This document shows positions 43,036 to 51,654 of a DNA stretch of 64,000 nucleotides, piece after piece. Both the position numbers and the translations under genes were made by a program. Below the pieces are notes generated by a model. The model was not told where the DNA came from. It ran no database searches and saw only the letters and a list, made by a program, of their open reading frames with translations. Positions within the stretch are counted from its first letter, which is position 1. Each line of letters begins with the position of its first letter. Source of the DNA: Marivita sp046591575 (lineage in GTDB: Bacteria > Pseudomonadota > Alphaproteobacteria > Rhodobacterales > Rhodobacteraceae); assembly GCF_046591575.1 (NCBI RefSeq), contig NZ_JBIQWA010000005.1:62001-126000 (forward strand). Direction: 5' to 3'.

Positions 43036-43914
43036 TTATTCGGGTGTGGCTTCGCCGCCACCCAGACCGTGCACATAGACAGACACCGCGCGCACCTCGG
43101 CTTCGCTCAGGCGGTCGGCCCAAGACGGCATCACGCCAAAGCGTGAATAGGTCACTGTTTCGACCAAAGTGTCGTAATCCCCGCCATAGAGCCAGATGGC
43201 ATCCGTCAGATTTGGTGCCCCCTGCCAGCGGTCTCCGGTGCCGTCATCCATATGACATGCCGCACAATTGTCGAGGAACAGCTCTTCGCCCGCCGCAACT
43301 TGCGTTGCATCCTGCGGCTCTCCGGACAGCGACATCACATAATTGACCACTTGGTCGATCTCTTCGCTTTCGAACAGCTCTCCATAGGCGGGCATTTCAG
43401 AATAGCGCGCGTCAGGATCGTTTTCGTTGCGGATTCCATGTGCAATGGTGGCGTGGATGTTTTCGATATCGCCCCCCCACAGCCAGTCATCGTCAAGAAG
43501 GTTCGGATATCCCGAGGCTTCTGCCCCTGCGGCACCCGATCCGTGACATTGCGCGCACCAGGTCCGGAATACGGCCCCGCCTGCGTTCTGAGCGTATTGC
43601 GTCAACTCCGGATCATCCGCGATCGCCGTCAACTCGACCGAAGCCAACTGCGTGTTGATACCGGCATTGGCGTCTTCAAAGCGGGCAATGTCCTGGGCAA
43701 CTTCGCCACGGGTCGAATAGCCAAGCAAGCCAGGCGTTGCCTCGCGAATGCCGGGCCATGCGGGATAGGCGATCGTGTAAAGTACCGCCCAGACAATCGT
43801 GGCATAGAATGTCCACAGCCACCAACGGGGCAACGGTTTGTTGTATTCCTTGATCCCGTCCCACTCGTGACCAGTGGTTTCATAATCAAGATCGTCGTCG
43901 TTCTTGTCGCTCAT
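43036..43914 (-). CDS. ccoP: cbb3 cytochrome c oxidase subunit CcoP (diheme)
   Basis: A 292-residue subunit that passes electrons into the oxidase. An N-terminal membrane helix (WWLWTFYATIVWAVLYTIAYP, about residues 31-51) is followed by two c-type heme sites, C120-A-Q-C123-H124 and C217-A-A-C220-H221, with likely Met ligands in SEMPAYGELF and FGVMPSWADRL. The start overlaps ccoQ by four bases. Last gene of ccoNOQP, followed by a UUCG hairpin. Confidence 0.97.
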   Translation of the reverse strand: MSDKNDDDLDYETTGHEWDGIKEYNKPLPRWWLWTFYATIVWAVLYTIAYPAWPGIREATPGLLGYSTRGEVAQDIARFEDANAGINTQLASVELTAIADDPELTQYAQNAGGAVFRTWCAQCHGSGAAGAEASGYPNLLDDDWLWGGDIENIHATIAHGIRNENDPDARYSEMPAYGELFESEEIDQVVNYVMSLSGEPQDATQVAAGEELFLDNCAACHMDDGTGDRWQGAPNLTDAIWLYGGDYDTLVETVTYSRFGVMPSWADRLSEAEVRAVSVYVHGLGGGEATPE

Positions 43915-44096
43915 TGCCTCGCCTCCTTGGATTCGGCGGGTTTATCTTCGTGGCGAAACGGGATGTCGGCGGAATCGCGGTGCGTTTTGTTGCTGCCTGG
44001 ACGGACGACCCACAGGATCACCGCCACAAAGAAGCAAAACAAGACAAGCAACATCCAGCTGTCGGCGAATTCACGGAGAAAAGAATAGGTTTCCAT
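43911..44096 (-). CDS. ccoQ: cbb3 oxidase subunit CcoQ
   Basis: A 61-residue single-helix protein (SWMLLVLFCFFVAVILWVVRPG) with a charged C-terminal tail, matching CcoQ/FixQ in size, topology and place between ccoO and ccoP. It stabilises CcoP in the complex. The start follows AGGAGGAAGACACA. Confidence 0.93.
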   Translation of the reverse strand: METYSFLREFADSWMLLVLFCFFVAVILWVVRPGSNKTHRDSADIPFRHEDKPAESKEARQ

Positions 44097-44108
44097 TGTG
44101 TCTTCCTC

Positions 44109-44837
44109 CTATCGGTTTGCGTCAGGAGTGAAGGTCGAGAAATCGACCAACGTGCCCAGCATCTGAAGATATGCAATCAGAGCATCTGCTTCTGAAACAC
44201 CGGGCTGCCCGTCAAAGTTCCGCACGTTGACGGCTGCGCCATAGCGTTCCAAAAGACCGTCATAGTCGCTATCCGGGTTGGCCTGGGCAAGGAAATCAGA
44301 CTGCGCCGCCTCCATCATCTCGTCCGTGTAGGGAACGCCGACAAATGCATTGGCCGCAAGAAGATCGCCGACATATTCACCATCCAGCAAGGTCGCTTCG
44401 AGATAGCCGTATTTTGGCATGATGGATTCCGGCACCACCGATTGCGGGTCGCGCAGGTGGTCGACATGCCAATCATCCGAGTAACGGCCACCCACGCGGG
44501 CAAGGTCAGGCCCAGTCCGTTTGGACCCCCACTGGAACGGGTGATCGTACATCGACTCTGCGGCCAGCGAATAGTGGCCATAGCGCTCGACCTCGTCGCG
44601 CATCGGGCGGATCATCTGGCTGTGGCACACATAGCAGCCTTCGCGCACATAGATATCCCGTCCGGCCAGTTCGAGCGGCGTGTAGGGGCGCATGCCCTCC
44701 ACTTCCTCGATGGTGTTTTCGAGGTAGAAGAGCGGCACAATCTGCACCAACCCGCCGATGGTCACGACAAGGAAGCTAAAGATCAGCAACAACGTCGCGT
44801 TGGTTTCAATGACCTTATGCTTGTCAAGAATACCCAT
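44109..44837 (-). CDS. ccoO: cbb3 cytochrome c oxidase subunit CcoO (monoheme)
   Basis: A 242-residue subunit with an N-terminal anchor (LLLIFSFLVVTIGGLVQIVPLFY) and one heme motif, C68-Y-V-C71-H72, in EGCYVCHSQMIRPMRDEVERYG. The late segment VPESIMPKYGYL supplies the Met ligand. It lies between ccoN (13-base gap) and ccoQ. Confidence 0.97.
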   Translation of the reverse strand: MGILDKHKVIETNATLLLIFSFLVVTIGGLVQIVPLFYLENTIEEVEGMRPYTPLELAGRDIYVREGCYVCHSQMIRPMRDEVERYGHYSLAAESMYDHPFQWGSKRTGPDLARVGGRYSDDWHVDHLRDPQSVVPESIMPKYGYLEATLLDGEYVGDLLAANAFVGVPYTDEMMEAAQSDFLAQANPDSDYDGLLERYGAAVNVRNFDGQPGVSEADALIAYLQMLGTLVDFSTFTPDANR

Positions 44838-44850
44838 TGTCCAAGCCTCC

Positions 44851-46461
44851 TTATTCGGCCGCGACGGCTGTAGAGCTGGTCACGGCGTCTTTGGCCGGGC
44901 TGCGCTTTACAGTCATCCACAGGTTGTAGCACATGATGAGAGCACCGGTGAGGTACATGACGCCCCCCAAGGCCCGCACAACATACATCGGGAATTTGGC
45001 GCTTACGGTGTCGGCAAAGCTGTTCACAAGGAAACCGTTTGCGTCAACTTCACGCCACATCAGGCCTTCCATGATCCCGGTCACCCACATCGAGGCCGCG
45101 TAGAGAATGATGCCGATGGTGGCGAGCCAGAAATGCCAGCTGACCATGCTCAGGCTATAGAGCCGCTCGCGGTTCCACAGCTTCGGCACCAGGAAGTACA
45201 GCGCCCCAAAGGTGATCATGCCGTTCCAGCCAAGCGCGCCGGAATGCACGTGACCGATGGTCCAGTCAGTGTAATGCGACAGCGAGTTCACCGCGCGGAT
45301 CGACATCATCGGGCCCTCAAAGGTCGACATGCCGTAAAAGCCAAGCGAGATCACCATCATCCGGATCACCGGGTCGGTGCGCAGCTTGTCCCAAGCACCA
45401 GACAGCGTCATCAGGCCGTTGATCATCCCACCCCAGGACGGCATCCACAGCACGATCGAGAACACCATACCCAGCGTCGACGCCCAATCGGGCAGCGCGG
45501 TGTAGTGCAAGTGGTGTGGACCGGCCCAGATATACAGGAAGATCAGCGCCCAGAAGTGAATGATCGACAGCTTGTAGCTAAAGACAGGGCGTTCGGCCTG
45601 CTTGGGAATGAAGTAGTACATCATGCCCAGGAAACCGGCGGTCAGGAAGAAGCCAACTGCGTTGTGGCCATACCACCACTGCACCATCGCATCCTGAACA
45701 CCTGCAAAGACCTGCACAGATTTAGACCCGAAGATCGAGACAGGAATGCTGAGGTTGTTGAAGATATGCAGCATCGCCACGGTGACGATGAAGGACAAGA
45801 AGAACCAGTTGGCCACATAGATATGCGGCTCTTTGCGCTTGATGATCGTGCCAAGGAAGACGAACAGATAGGCCACCCAGACAATCGTCAGCCAAAGGTC
45901 GATATACCATTCGGGTTCAGCATATTCCTTGGACTGGGTCGCCCCGAGCAGATAACCGGTGGCCGCCAGCACAATAAACAGGTTGTAGCCCCAGAACACG
46001 AACCACCCCAGGTTCCCGCCCCATAGCCGCGCCGCACTTGTCCGTTGAACCACGTAAAACGATGTCGCGATCAACGCGTTGCCGCCGAATGCAAAAATCA
46101 CCGCAGATGTGTGCAGCGGACGCAAGCGACCAAAGTTGGCATAGCCCTGTGCCCATTCAAAATTGAGCGCCGGAAACGCGAGTTGAAACGCAATAAAGGT
46201 TCCGACAAGGAACCCAACCACACCCCAAAATGCCGTTGCCACAACGCCATAGCGGACAACACCGTCCATGTAACTTGTTTCCAGAACGGCAGCAGGCACG
46301 GGTTCATCCGTGTTGCGCAGCGTCCAAAGAAACAGCCCAGCAGATACCGCCATGATAAGAATGGCATGAACCTGATAGGCCAAATCGCGCGCATAACTGG
46401 CGGCGATCATCGCAAAAAGCGTGATCAAACCGAGCGCGATCAGCTTGATATAGTTCAACAT
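44851..46461 (-). CDS. ccoN: cbb3 cytochrome c oxidase catalytic subunit CcoN
   Basis: A 536-residue heme-copper oxidase subunit I with about twelve membrane helices. Conserved metal-ligand regions include LRPLHTSAVIFAFGGNALIATSFYVVQRT, MVQWWYGHNAVGFFLTAGFLG (with Tyr and His of the active-site crosslink/CuB region), HFWALIFLYIWAGPHHLHYTALPDW and TDWTIGHVHSGALGWNGM (heme His). This is the high-affinity C-type oxidase used at low oxygen. First gene of ccoNOQP. A perfect FNR box is centred about 100 bp upstream, with a plausible ATTAAG -10 element near 46525-46530. Confidence 0.97.
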   Translation of the reverse strand: MLNYIKLIALGLITLFAMIAASYARDLAYQVHAILIMAVSAGLFLWTLRNTDEPVPAAVLETSYMDGVVRYGVVATAFWGVVGFLVGTFIAFQLAFPALNFEWAQGYANFGRLRPLHTSAVIFAFGGNALIATSFYVVQRTSAARLWGGNLGWFVFWGYNLFIVLAATGYLLGATQSKEYAEPEWYIDLWLTIVWVAYLFVFLGTIIKRKEPHIYVANWFFLSFIVTVAMLHIFNNLSIPVSIFGSKSVQVFAGVQDAMVQWWYGHNAVGFFLTAGFLGMMYYFIPKQAERPVFSYKLSIIHFWALIFLYIWAGPHHLHYTALPDWASTLGMVFSIVLWMPSWGGMINGLMTLSGAWDKLRTDPVIRMMVISLGFYGMSTFEGPMMSIRAVNSLSHYTDWTIGHVHSGALGWNGMITFGALYFLVPKLWNRERLYSLSMVSWHFWLATIGIILYAASMWVTGIMEGLMWREVDANGFLVNSFADTVSAKFPMYVVRALGGVMYLTGALIMCYNLWMTVKRSPAKDAVTSSTAVAAE

Positions 46462-46553
46462 TTTTCGTCCCTTCGTCTGACCCGCGCGATTCGAGTGCCG
46501 CGCAGGCGGTTGTTAGACTGGGGCCTTAATGGGGAATCTGGCCAAAGCTATCC

Positions 46554-46567
46554 TTGATCTGCATCAA
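46554..46567. promoter_or_regulatory. FNR/FnrL box for ccoN
   Basis: TTGAT-CTGC-ATCAA, a perfect consensus box. At about -42 it would place the ccoN start of transcription near 46518, just after an ATTAAG -10-like element on the minus strand. It is one of two boxes in the ccoN-usp interval. Confidence 0.92.
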
Positions 46568-46585
46568 TAGATTTTGCGCAGTTTG

Positions 46586-46599
46586 TTGACCGGTATCAA
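46586..46599. promoter_or_regulatory. FNR/FnrL box for the divergent Usp gene
   Basis: TTGAC-CGGT-ATCAA, nine of ten consensus bases, centred 32 bp (about three helical turns) from the ccoN box. At -41.5 it would start usp transcription near 46634, about 29 bases before the ATG. Confidence 0.85.
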
Positions 46600-46662
46600 A
46601 GCGGACACGCCAAGAAAGGCAGAAGCTTTGCCGTGAGGACTATTTCAGACGAGGGAACAACC

Positions 46663-47502
46663 ATGTCTTTCAAAACAATTCTCGCAATTGTCACGGACAA
46701 ATCACATCTTCAGGACACCATCGCCCAAGCCGCTGACATGGCGGGCGCTTTGGAAGCACATCTAGATGTTGTGTGTCTTGGCGTGGATCGCACACAAACT
46801 GGCTATTACTATGCCGGAATGAATGCAGCGGTGCTTCAGGAAACGCTGAACCAGGCCCGCGACGAGGCATTGGAGCTGACAAAAATCGCTAAAGAGCAGC
46901 TTGAAGGAACGGGCCTGCTGTTTCGGGTGACCGATGCGGTGTGCCAGTTGGCGGATATTGCGCGCTTTGTCGCGTCTCATGCCCGGTTTGCCGATCTTGC
47001 AATTGCCCCGCAACCCTATGGCGAAGACCGTGGCGTCGAGCTTGAGCCCGTGGTCGAGGGCGCATTGTTTGAGGGCCAGTCTCCGATTGTGGTGCTTCCG
47101 GCGAATGGCAAAGCCCTGAAAATCCCCGAGCGCGTTGCGATTGGCTGGAACGAAAGCGCCGAGGCTCTTCGCGCGATCCGCAGTGCGCTGCCCTTCCTCA
47201 AATCGGCCCAGACCGCCCATATTGTTGTGATCGACCCTCCAAAACACGGACCCAACCGCTCTGATCCCGGTGGCCAGCTGTCGCAGTATCTGGCGCGTCA
47301 TGGGGTCAAAGTGGAAATTGATGTCCTGTCAAAGACCATGCCGCGCGTGTCGGATGTGATGCGACGTCATGTGACCGATATGAATGCGGATCTTGTTGTG
47401 ATGGGGGCCTACGGTCATTCGCGTTTCCGCGAGGCCATTTTGGGCGGTGCCACACGAAACATGCTGGAAACATCCGAAGTGCCGGTTCTGATGGCGCATT
47501 AA
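46663..47502 (+). CDS. Tandem universal stress protein, probably FnrL-controlled
   Basis: A 279-residue protein of two Usp domains. The second ends in DMNADLVVMGAYGHSRFREAILGGATRNMLETSEVPVLMAH, with the G-x2-G-x9-G(S/T) type ATP-binding pattern. The first domain is degenerate (MSFKTILAIVTDKSHLQDTIAQAADMA). Start at ATG 46663 behind GAGGGAACAACC. It is divergent from ccoN with its own FNR-type box, suggesting induction under low oxygen; Usp proteins next to cbb3 genes are common in this group. Confidence 0.9.
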   Translation: MSFKTILAIVTDKSHLQDTIAQAADMAGALEAHLDVVCLGVDRTQTGYYYAGMNAAVLQETLNQARDEALELTKIAKEQLEGTGLLFRVTDAVCQLADIARFVASHARFADLAIAPQPYGEDRGVELEPVVEGALFEGQSPIVVLPANGKALKIPERVAIGWNESAEALRAIRSALPFLKSAQTAHIVVIDPPKHGPNRSDPGGQLSQYLARHGVKVEIDVLSKTMPRVSDVMRRHVTDMNADLVVMGAYGHSRFREAILGGATRNMLETSEVPVLMAH

Positions 47503-47528
47503 GGGCGGATCAGGGCCCGGCACAGGGC

Positions 47529-48179
47529 CTAACCGGTCAACAAACGCAATCCCTGTGTGACATCGGATCGCACAGCCAAACGAAGGCCGGGTTCATCCCC
47601 GGCCTTGAGGGCAGAGATGATCAGCCGGTGAAATTGCGGTGCCTCGGTGCGGCGCAATCGGCCATACAAGGCCCGCATTGTCGGCCCCAGCTGCAGCCAG
47701 ACTGTCTCGGCCATGGCAAGCATGGCCGGTGCCTGTGCGCGCAGATACAATGTTCGGTGAAAATCAAGGTTGGTGCGGATGTATCCAACCGCATCCCGAT
47801 TCGATACCGCATCGGCGATTGTTCCGTTGATCGCCTGAAGTCGATCAATCAACGCCAGATGCGCCCTTGGCAGCGCCCGGCTGGCCAATTCTACTTCGAT
47901 CAGTGCCCGCAACGCGGCCAGCTCTTCGATGCGATCATTCGACAGCTCTGGCGTGGACACACGCCCGGACGCCGACATCGACAAGGCCCCTTCTGCCACC
48001 AAACGCTGAACCGCTTCGCGCGCAGGCGTCATGGACACCTCGAATTCCTTGCCGATCCCGCGCAGCGTCAGATGTTCGCCCGGTGACATTTTGCCAAACA
48101 TGATCCGGTTGCGCAGGCCGCGATACACACGATCATGCGCGGACAATTTGGGTTCGGTCGGACGGTGAACAACGCTCAT
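47529..48179 (-). CDS. GntR-family regulator (FCD subfamily)
   Basis: A 216-residue regulator: winged helix KLSAHDRVYRGLRNRIMFGKMSPGEHLTLRGIGKEFEVSMTPAREAVQRLVAEGAL, wing SGRVSTPELS, then a helical FCD-type domain (ALRALIEVELASRALPRAHLALIDRL, NLDFHRTLYLRA). It is convergent with usp and co-directional with the metallopeptidase gene 33 bp upstream. No linked transport or catabolic operon, so the target is unknown. Confidence 0.88.
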   Translation of the reverse strand: MSVVHRPTEPKLSAHDRVYRGLRNRIMFGKMSPGEHLTLRGIGKEFEVSMTPAREAVQRLVAEGALSMSASGRVSTPELSNDRIEELAALRALIEVELASRALPRAHLALIDRLQAINGTIADAVSNRDAVGYIRTNLDFHRTLYLRAQAPAMLAMAETVWLQLGPTMRALYGRLRRTEAPQFHRLIISALKAGDEPGLRLAVRSDVTQGLRLLTG

Positions 48180-48212
48180 GGTGCCGAACCGTGATCACAC
48201 GACCCAAAGCCG

Positions 48213-48905
48213 TCAAGCCTCAAACCTGTATCTGTGAAGGTGTGGGCCTTCATGCCGCAGCCAGACGCGCGCTTCTTGATGTGGGCCGTACAGCTGCTCG
48301 ACCACATGCCAGAACGCGGGCGAGTGGTTCATTTCGGCCAGATGCGCCACCTCGTGGGCCGCCACATATTCCAGAACAAAGCGCGGCGCGAGAACCAGAC
48401 GCCAAGAGTACATCAATGCACCGGCAGAGGAACACGACCCCCACCGCGACCGCGTGTCCCGCAAGGTCAGCCGCGTGTAAGGCTTGCCCAGCTTCTGTGA
48501 ATAGAGGTCTGATGCGCGAACCAGCTCGGCGCGCGCCTGTTCCTTGAGCCAGGCAAGAAGATGCCTGCGGCCTGTGTCCAATGGGTCTGGCACTTCAATG
48601 ACCTGCCCCACGACCCTAAGCCGCCTGGATGTGCCCTGGATCAGCTGAAGCGGCACATCTGACACTGTGAGCGACTGCCCCGGGCCGACCAGAATGTGTT
48701 CCGCCTGTTGCGAAAGATGACCCAGCACCCAATCCTGCTTTTCAGCGGCAAACGCCATTGCTTCGCGTTCGCTGACTCCACGCGGAATCGTCAATGTCAC
48801 CGACCCGTCAACGCGGGAAATCCGCAGGGTCATCCGACGGGCCCGCGGATTTTTACGCAGCTTAAGCGGAATTCCGGGGTTGTCCGGTAGAGTTCTGACG
48901 CCCAT
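48213..48905 (-). CDS. Zinc metallopeptidase, YgjP/M48-like (DUF45)
   Basis: A 230-residue protein starting at ATG 48905, behind GAGCGGG; the longer in-frame ORF upstream crosses the TIGR02300 gene on the other strand and is not credible. Seen: RMTLRISRVDGSVTLTIPRGVSEREAMAFAAEKQDWV, SRWGSCSSAGALMYSWRLVLAP, and the zinc motif YVAAHEVAHLAEMNHSPAFW (HExxH plus a later His/Glu). This is the YgjP-like DUF45 family, whose substrates are poorly known. Predicted cytoplasmic. Confidence 0.9.
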   Translation of the reverse strand: MGVRTLPDNPGIPLKLRKNPRARRMTLRISRVDGSVTLTIPRGVSEREAMAFAAEKQDWVLGHLSQQAEHILVGPGQSLTVSDVPLQLIQGTSRRLRVVGQVIEVPDPLDTGRRHLLAWLKEQARAELVRASDLYSQKLGKPYTRLTLRDTRSRWGSCSSAGALMYSWRLVLAPRFVLEYVAAHEVAHLAEMNHSPAFWHVVEQLYGPHQEARVWLRHEGPHLHRYRFEA

Positions 48906-49010
48906 ATCCCGCTCTATCAAATCCAAGTCGCAAAGCCTTTGACACTGCTTCGGTGTTATGGCAGTTGGCGCAGATTGTCGATATGACCACGCAATTAAAG
49001 GGGATCTCCC

Positions 49011-49325
49011 ATGCCCAAAGAAGAATGGGGCGTCAAACGTCTTTGCCCGACAACCGGCAAGCGTTTTTATGACCTGAACCGCGACCCGATCATCAGCCCC
49101 TACACCGGTGAGGTGGTCGAGGTTGACACCGGCAAAACCCGCATGATCGCGGCAGACGCCGCCGACCGTCAGAGCAAGGCCAAAACCGACGAAACGGAAG
49201 AGGCGGATGTTCTTGAAGATGATGTCGATGTCGAACTCGAAGATGACGACGTGCTCGACGACGACGAGGATGATAACGTCTCGCTGGACGAAATTGCGGA
49301 CGTTGCCGCAGAAGACGACGATTAA
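49011..49325 (+). CDS. TIGR02300 family protein (FYDLN acid protein)
   Basis: A 104-residue protein of unknown function restricted mainly to alphaproteobacteria. The N-terminus is MPKEEWGVKRLCPTTGKRFY followed by DLNRDPIISPYTGEVVEV, the family signature. The C-terminal half is almost all Asp/Glu with Val (residues about 58-104). The start follows AAAGGGGATCTCCC. A terminator and tRNA-Ala lie downstream, the tRNA neighbourhood often seen for this gene. Confidence 0.95.
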   Translation: MPKEEWGVKRLCPTTGKRFYDLNRDPIISPYTGEVVEVDTGKTRMIAADAADRQSKAKTDETEEADVLEDDVDVELEDDDVLDDDEDDNVSLDEIADVAAEDDD

Positions 49326-49331
49326 TTTCTT

Positions 49332-49371
49332 GCCGAGGGGCGGAATCATGCTTGATCCCGCCCCCGGCTTT
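49332..49371 (+). terminator. Terminator after the TIGR02300 gene
   Basis: A long GC-rich hairpin: GCCGAGGGGCGGAATC pairs, with one bulge and one mismatch, with GATCCCGCCCCCGGC, then TTTG. It lies between the gene and the tRNA. Confidence 0.75.
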
Positions 49372-49392
49372 GCGTAATCCAACGCGCAGAAC

Positions 49393-49468
<76 letters not shown>

Positions 49469-49641
49469 ATTCCCTTTTTCGTGAAATGAATGGAACGCCG
49501 TGCCAGAGCTTGGCCGGGCGTGTTGCGTCATGTGTTCAGGCGCGTTTGCTCCAGCAGATCAACAGGGCCGTTATTATCGATTCTGAATAGGCGCAAAGCG
49601 CTTGCCCGAAAACAGCCCGGCCCGATTTTAGGGGGCACGTA
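49469..49641. other. Intergenic after tRNA-Ala
   Basis: 173 bp with no convincing gene. A short + frame from 49490 has no ribosome binding site and overlaps the OxyR-like gene on the other strand. I see no integrase or attachment repeat of the tRNA 3' end here. Confidence 0.5.
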
Positions 49642-50577
49642 TTATCGCCGGGACACATTCCCCAGAACGGTGATTTCCGGGGCGCGGTCGCTGAGGGTCG
49701 CGCATATAATTTCGGCCAGCAGGCGAAACTCATCTTCGCGCGATGTGCCTTTGCGCCAGATCATCCCGATGGTCCGCGACGGCGGAGTGCCGCGAAACGG
49801 GCGTGCCACGACCAGATCCTGATGGGTCACTTCGGATTTGACGTAAAGCGCTGGCATCAGGGACACACCCATGCCCGTCGCCACCATCTGGCGCAGGGTG
49901 TCAAGGCTGGTGCCTTCATAATCGTGAGACAGTTCGACCCCATAATCGTCAGAGATTTTTCGCACCAGTTCATAGAGCTTATGCCCCGGTTCGAGCGACA
50001 ATATGGTTTCTCCCTTGAGCATCGCAGGATCAATTTCCGGCTCGTTCGCCAATCTGTGATCGACAGGCACAACCACTTGAATTGGCTCACGAAACAGGGA
50101 TTGTGCCTCAAGTTCAATTCGGTTGAGAGGCAAGGGAAAGAACAAAAGGTCCAGCGACCCGTCCTCCAGCCCGGACAAAAGCACATCCGGCAATCCCTCG
50201 CGGACATAAAGACCAAGTTTGGGATATTGGGCGTGCAGATCGGGAATGACAAGCGGCAGGAAATACGAACCCACCGATTGCACAACCCCGATCCGGATCA
50301 CCGACGACAACACGCTTTGTTGCGATTTTGCGATTCCGTGGATTTCAGCGACTTCGCGTAAAATCCTGCGACCGCGTTCGGAAATTTCTTTGCCGGTGGA
50401 TGTCATCATCACTTTGGACCGGCTTCTTTCGACCAACGTTGTTCCAAGCCGCACCTCAAGATCCTTGATCTGCGCGCTGAGCGTCGGTTGCGTTACATTG
50501 CACGTTTCGGCAGCGCGCCGGAAATGCAGATGATCTGCGACGGCCACCAGATATCTGAGCTGTTGAATCGTTGGCAT
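49642..50577 (-). CDS. OxyR-like LysR-family regulator lacking the redox cysteines
   Basis: A 311-residue LysR-type protein close to OxyR in layout: PTIQQLRYLVAVADHLHFRRAAETCNVTQPTLSAQIKDLE as winged helix, and an effector domain in which ETILSLEPGHKLYELVRKIS aligns with the OxyR peroxide-sensing loop. The position of OxyR C199 is Lys200 and of C208 is Ser209, so peroxide sensing through that disulfide is not possible; its only Cys is C26. The downstream TSLDTLRQMVATGMGVSLMPAL is typically OxyR-like. It is divergent from the Usp-mrp operon, and an ATAG-N7-CTAT site lies just ahead of its start. Likely a repressor/activator of that locus responding to another ligand. Confidence 0.85.
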   Translation of the reverse strand: MPTIQQLRYLVAVADHLHFRRAAETCNVTQPTLSAQIKDLEVRLGTTLVERSRSKVMMTSTGKEISERGRRILREVAEIHGIAKSQQSVLSSVIRIGVVQSVGSYFLPLVIPDLHAQYPKLGLYVREGLPDVLLSGLEDGSLDLLFFPLPLNRIELEAQSLFREPIQVVVPVDHRLANEPEIDPAMLKGETILSLEPGHKLYELVRKISDDYGVELSHDYEGTSLDTLRQMVATGMGVSLMPALYVKSEVTHQDLVVARPFRGTPPSRTIGMIWRKGTSREDEFRLLAEIICATLSDRAPEITVLGNVSRR

Positions 50578-50590
50578 AATCGCGCTTCTG

Positions 50591-50605
50591 ATAGTTAAAC
50601 TCTAT
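50591..50605. promoter_or_regulatory. OxyR/LysR-type operator ATAG-N7-CTAT
   Basis: ATAG-TTAAACT-CTAT matches the OxyR half-operator ATAGnTnnnAnCTAT except for one base, and the dyad extends to TGATAG/CTATCA. It lies 13 bp ahead of the OxyR-like start and 78 bp ahead of the divergent Usp start. A weaker second unit (CGAT at 50624) has the right spacing for the fourth OxyR element. Confidence 0.65.
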
Positions 50606-50682
50606 CAAAACTACTTACATTTTCGATTTGGTCAATGACCCGCTGCAGCCTATGTCGACATTTGGGTGAAGGAGCAGGCAGT

Positions 50683-51654
50683 ATGCGGCGGTTCAAAAAT
50701 ATCTTGTTCGTGTGCGACGAACAAAGTCCGTATGAGCTTGCGCTGGACCGGGTGCGGTGGCTGGCACGCTCGAACGAGGCTTCTGTCACATTGGTTGACA
50801 CCATCGACAGCGGCGGCGCGAGCAACCTGTCCAAGCTGTTCACCACAATTCCGGGGTTGGGAAACGAAGAGATCGGAGAGGCTGTCGTGTCTGTCCATCG
50901 CGGCAAGCTTGAGAACCGTGCAAAGGCTCTGCGTGCGCAGGGTATCGATGTAAAGACAAACGTCCTGATTGGCACACCGTTCATCGAGATCATTCGTCAG
51001 GTCAGCCGGGGCCGCCACGATCTGGTGATCAAAGGCGCACACCGCGCTGCCGGACGGCCGTTTTTCCCCGGTGCCGACATGCACCTGTTGCGCAAATGCC
51101 CCTGCCCTGTTTGGGTGCTGAACGCTGGGTCAGAGCCCAGGTCACAACGGATCATGGCCGCCATTGATCCGGCCCCGCAGGACCAGACACGCGACACACT
51201 AAACCGGACCATTCTGAAACTTGCGACATCGCTGGCCCGCAATGACGGTGCCAAGCTCGACGTTGTGAATGTCTGGCGATTACAGGAAGAAGCCACCTTG
51301 CGCCACGGCTTGGCCAATATCCCGGCAGCAGACATCAATCGCCTTGTGGATCAGGAACATCAAGACAGCAAAGAGCGGCTTCGCGAACTGATCGCGGATT
51401 TTTCCGAATTCGACGACATCATGCGCGTTCTGCACATCAAGGGTATTGCCGCGGACGCCCTGACCGAACACGTCTCTGCCGAGGGCATCGACACAATTGT
51501 CATGGGCACATTGGCACGCACCGGCGTGGCCGGGCTTTTTATCGGTAACACCGCAGAAACAATCCTCAATCATGTGACATGTTCCGTACTGACGGTCAAA
51601 GCCGACGGTTTTGTCTCACCCGTGGATTCCGGCGAAGAAGGACGCAGCAACTGA
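50683..51654 (+). CDS. Tandem universal stress protein coupled to mrp
   Basis: A 323-residue protein with two Usp domains, UspE-like in size: MRRFKNILFVCDEQSPYELALDRVRWLA begins the first, which ends near GADMHLLRKCPCPVWVLNAG. RIMAAIDPAPQDQTRDTLNRTILKLA begins the second, ending in MGTLARTGVAGLFIGNTAETILNHVTCSVLTVK, a full Usp ATP/phosphate-binding pattern. Start at ATG 50683 behind GAAGGAG. The stop overlaps the mrpA start (TGATG), so it is made together with the antiporter and may regulate it or respond to the same stress. Confidence 0.9.
   Translation: MRRFKNILFVCDEQSPYELALDRVRWLARSNEASVTLVDTIDSGGASNLSKLFTTIPGLGNEEIGEAVVSVHRGKLENRAKALRAQGIDVKTNVLIGTPFIEIIRQVSRGRHDLVIKGAHRAAGRPFFPGADMHLLRKCPCPVWVLNAGSEPRSQRIMAAIDPAPQDQTRDTLNRTILKLATSLARNDGAKLDVVNVWRLQEEATLRHGLANIPAADINRLVDQEHQDSKERLRELIADFSEFDDIMRVLHIKGIAADALTEHVSAEGIDTIVMGTLARTGVAGLFIGNTAETILNHVTCSVLTVKADGFVSPVDSGEEGRSN

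Noticed and set aside
44758..46026. 422-residue open frame on + opposite ccoN/ccoO
   Set aside because: Antisense to two certain oxidase genes; the translation is His/Arg/Gln-rich and without recognisable motifs.
48906..49382. N-terminal extension of the metallopeptidase frame
   Set aside because: It would run antisense through the TIGR02300 gene; ATG 48905 has a ribosome binding site and matches the family start.
49490..49822. + strand ORF after tRNA-Ala
   Set aside because: No ribosome binding site; overlaps the OxyR-like gene antisense; Arg/Ser-rich composition typical of a shadow frame.
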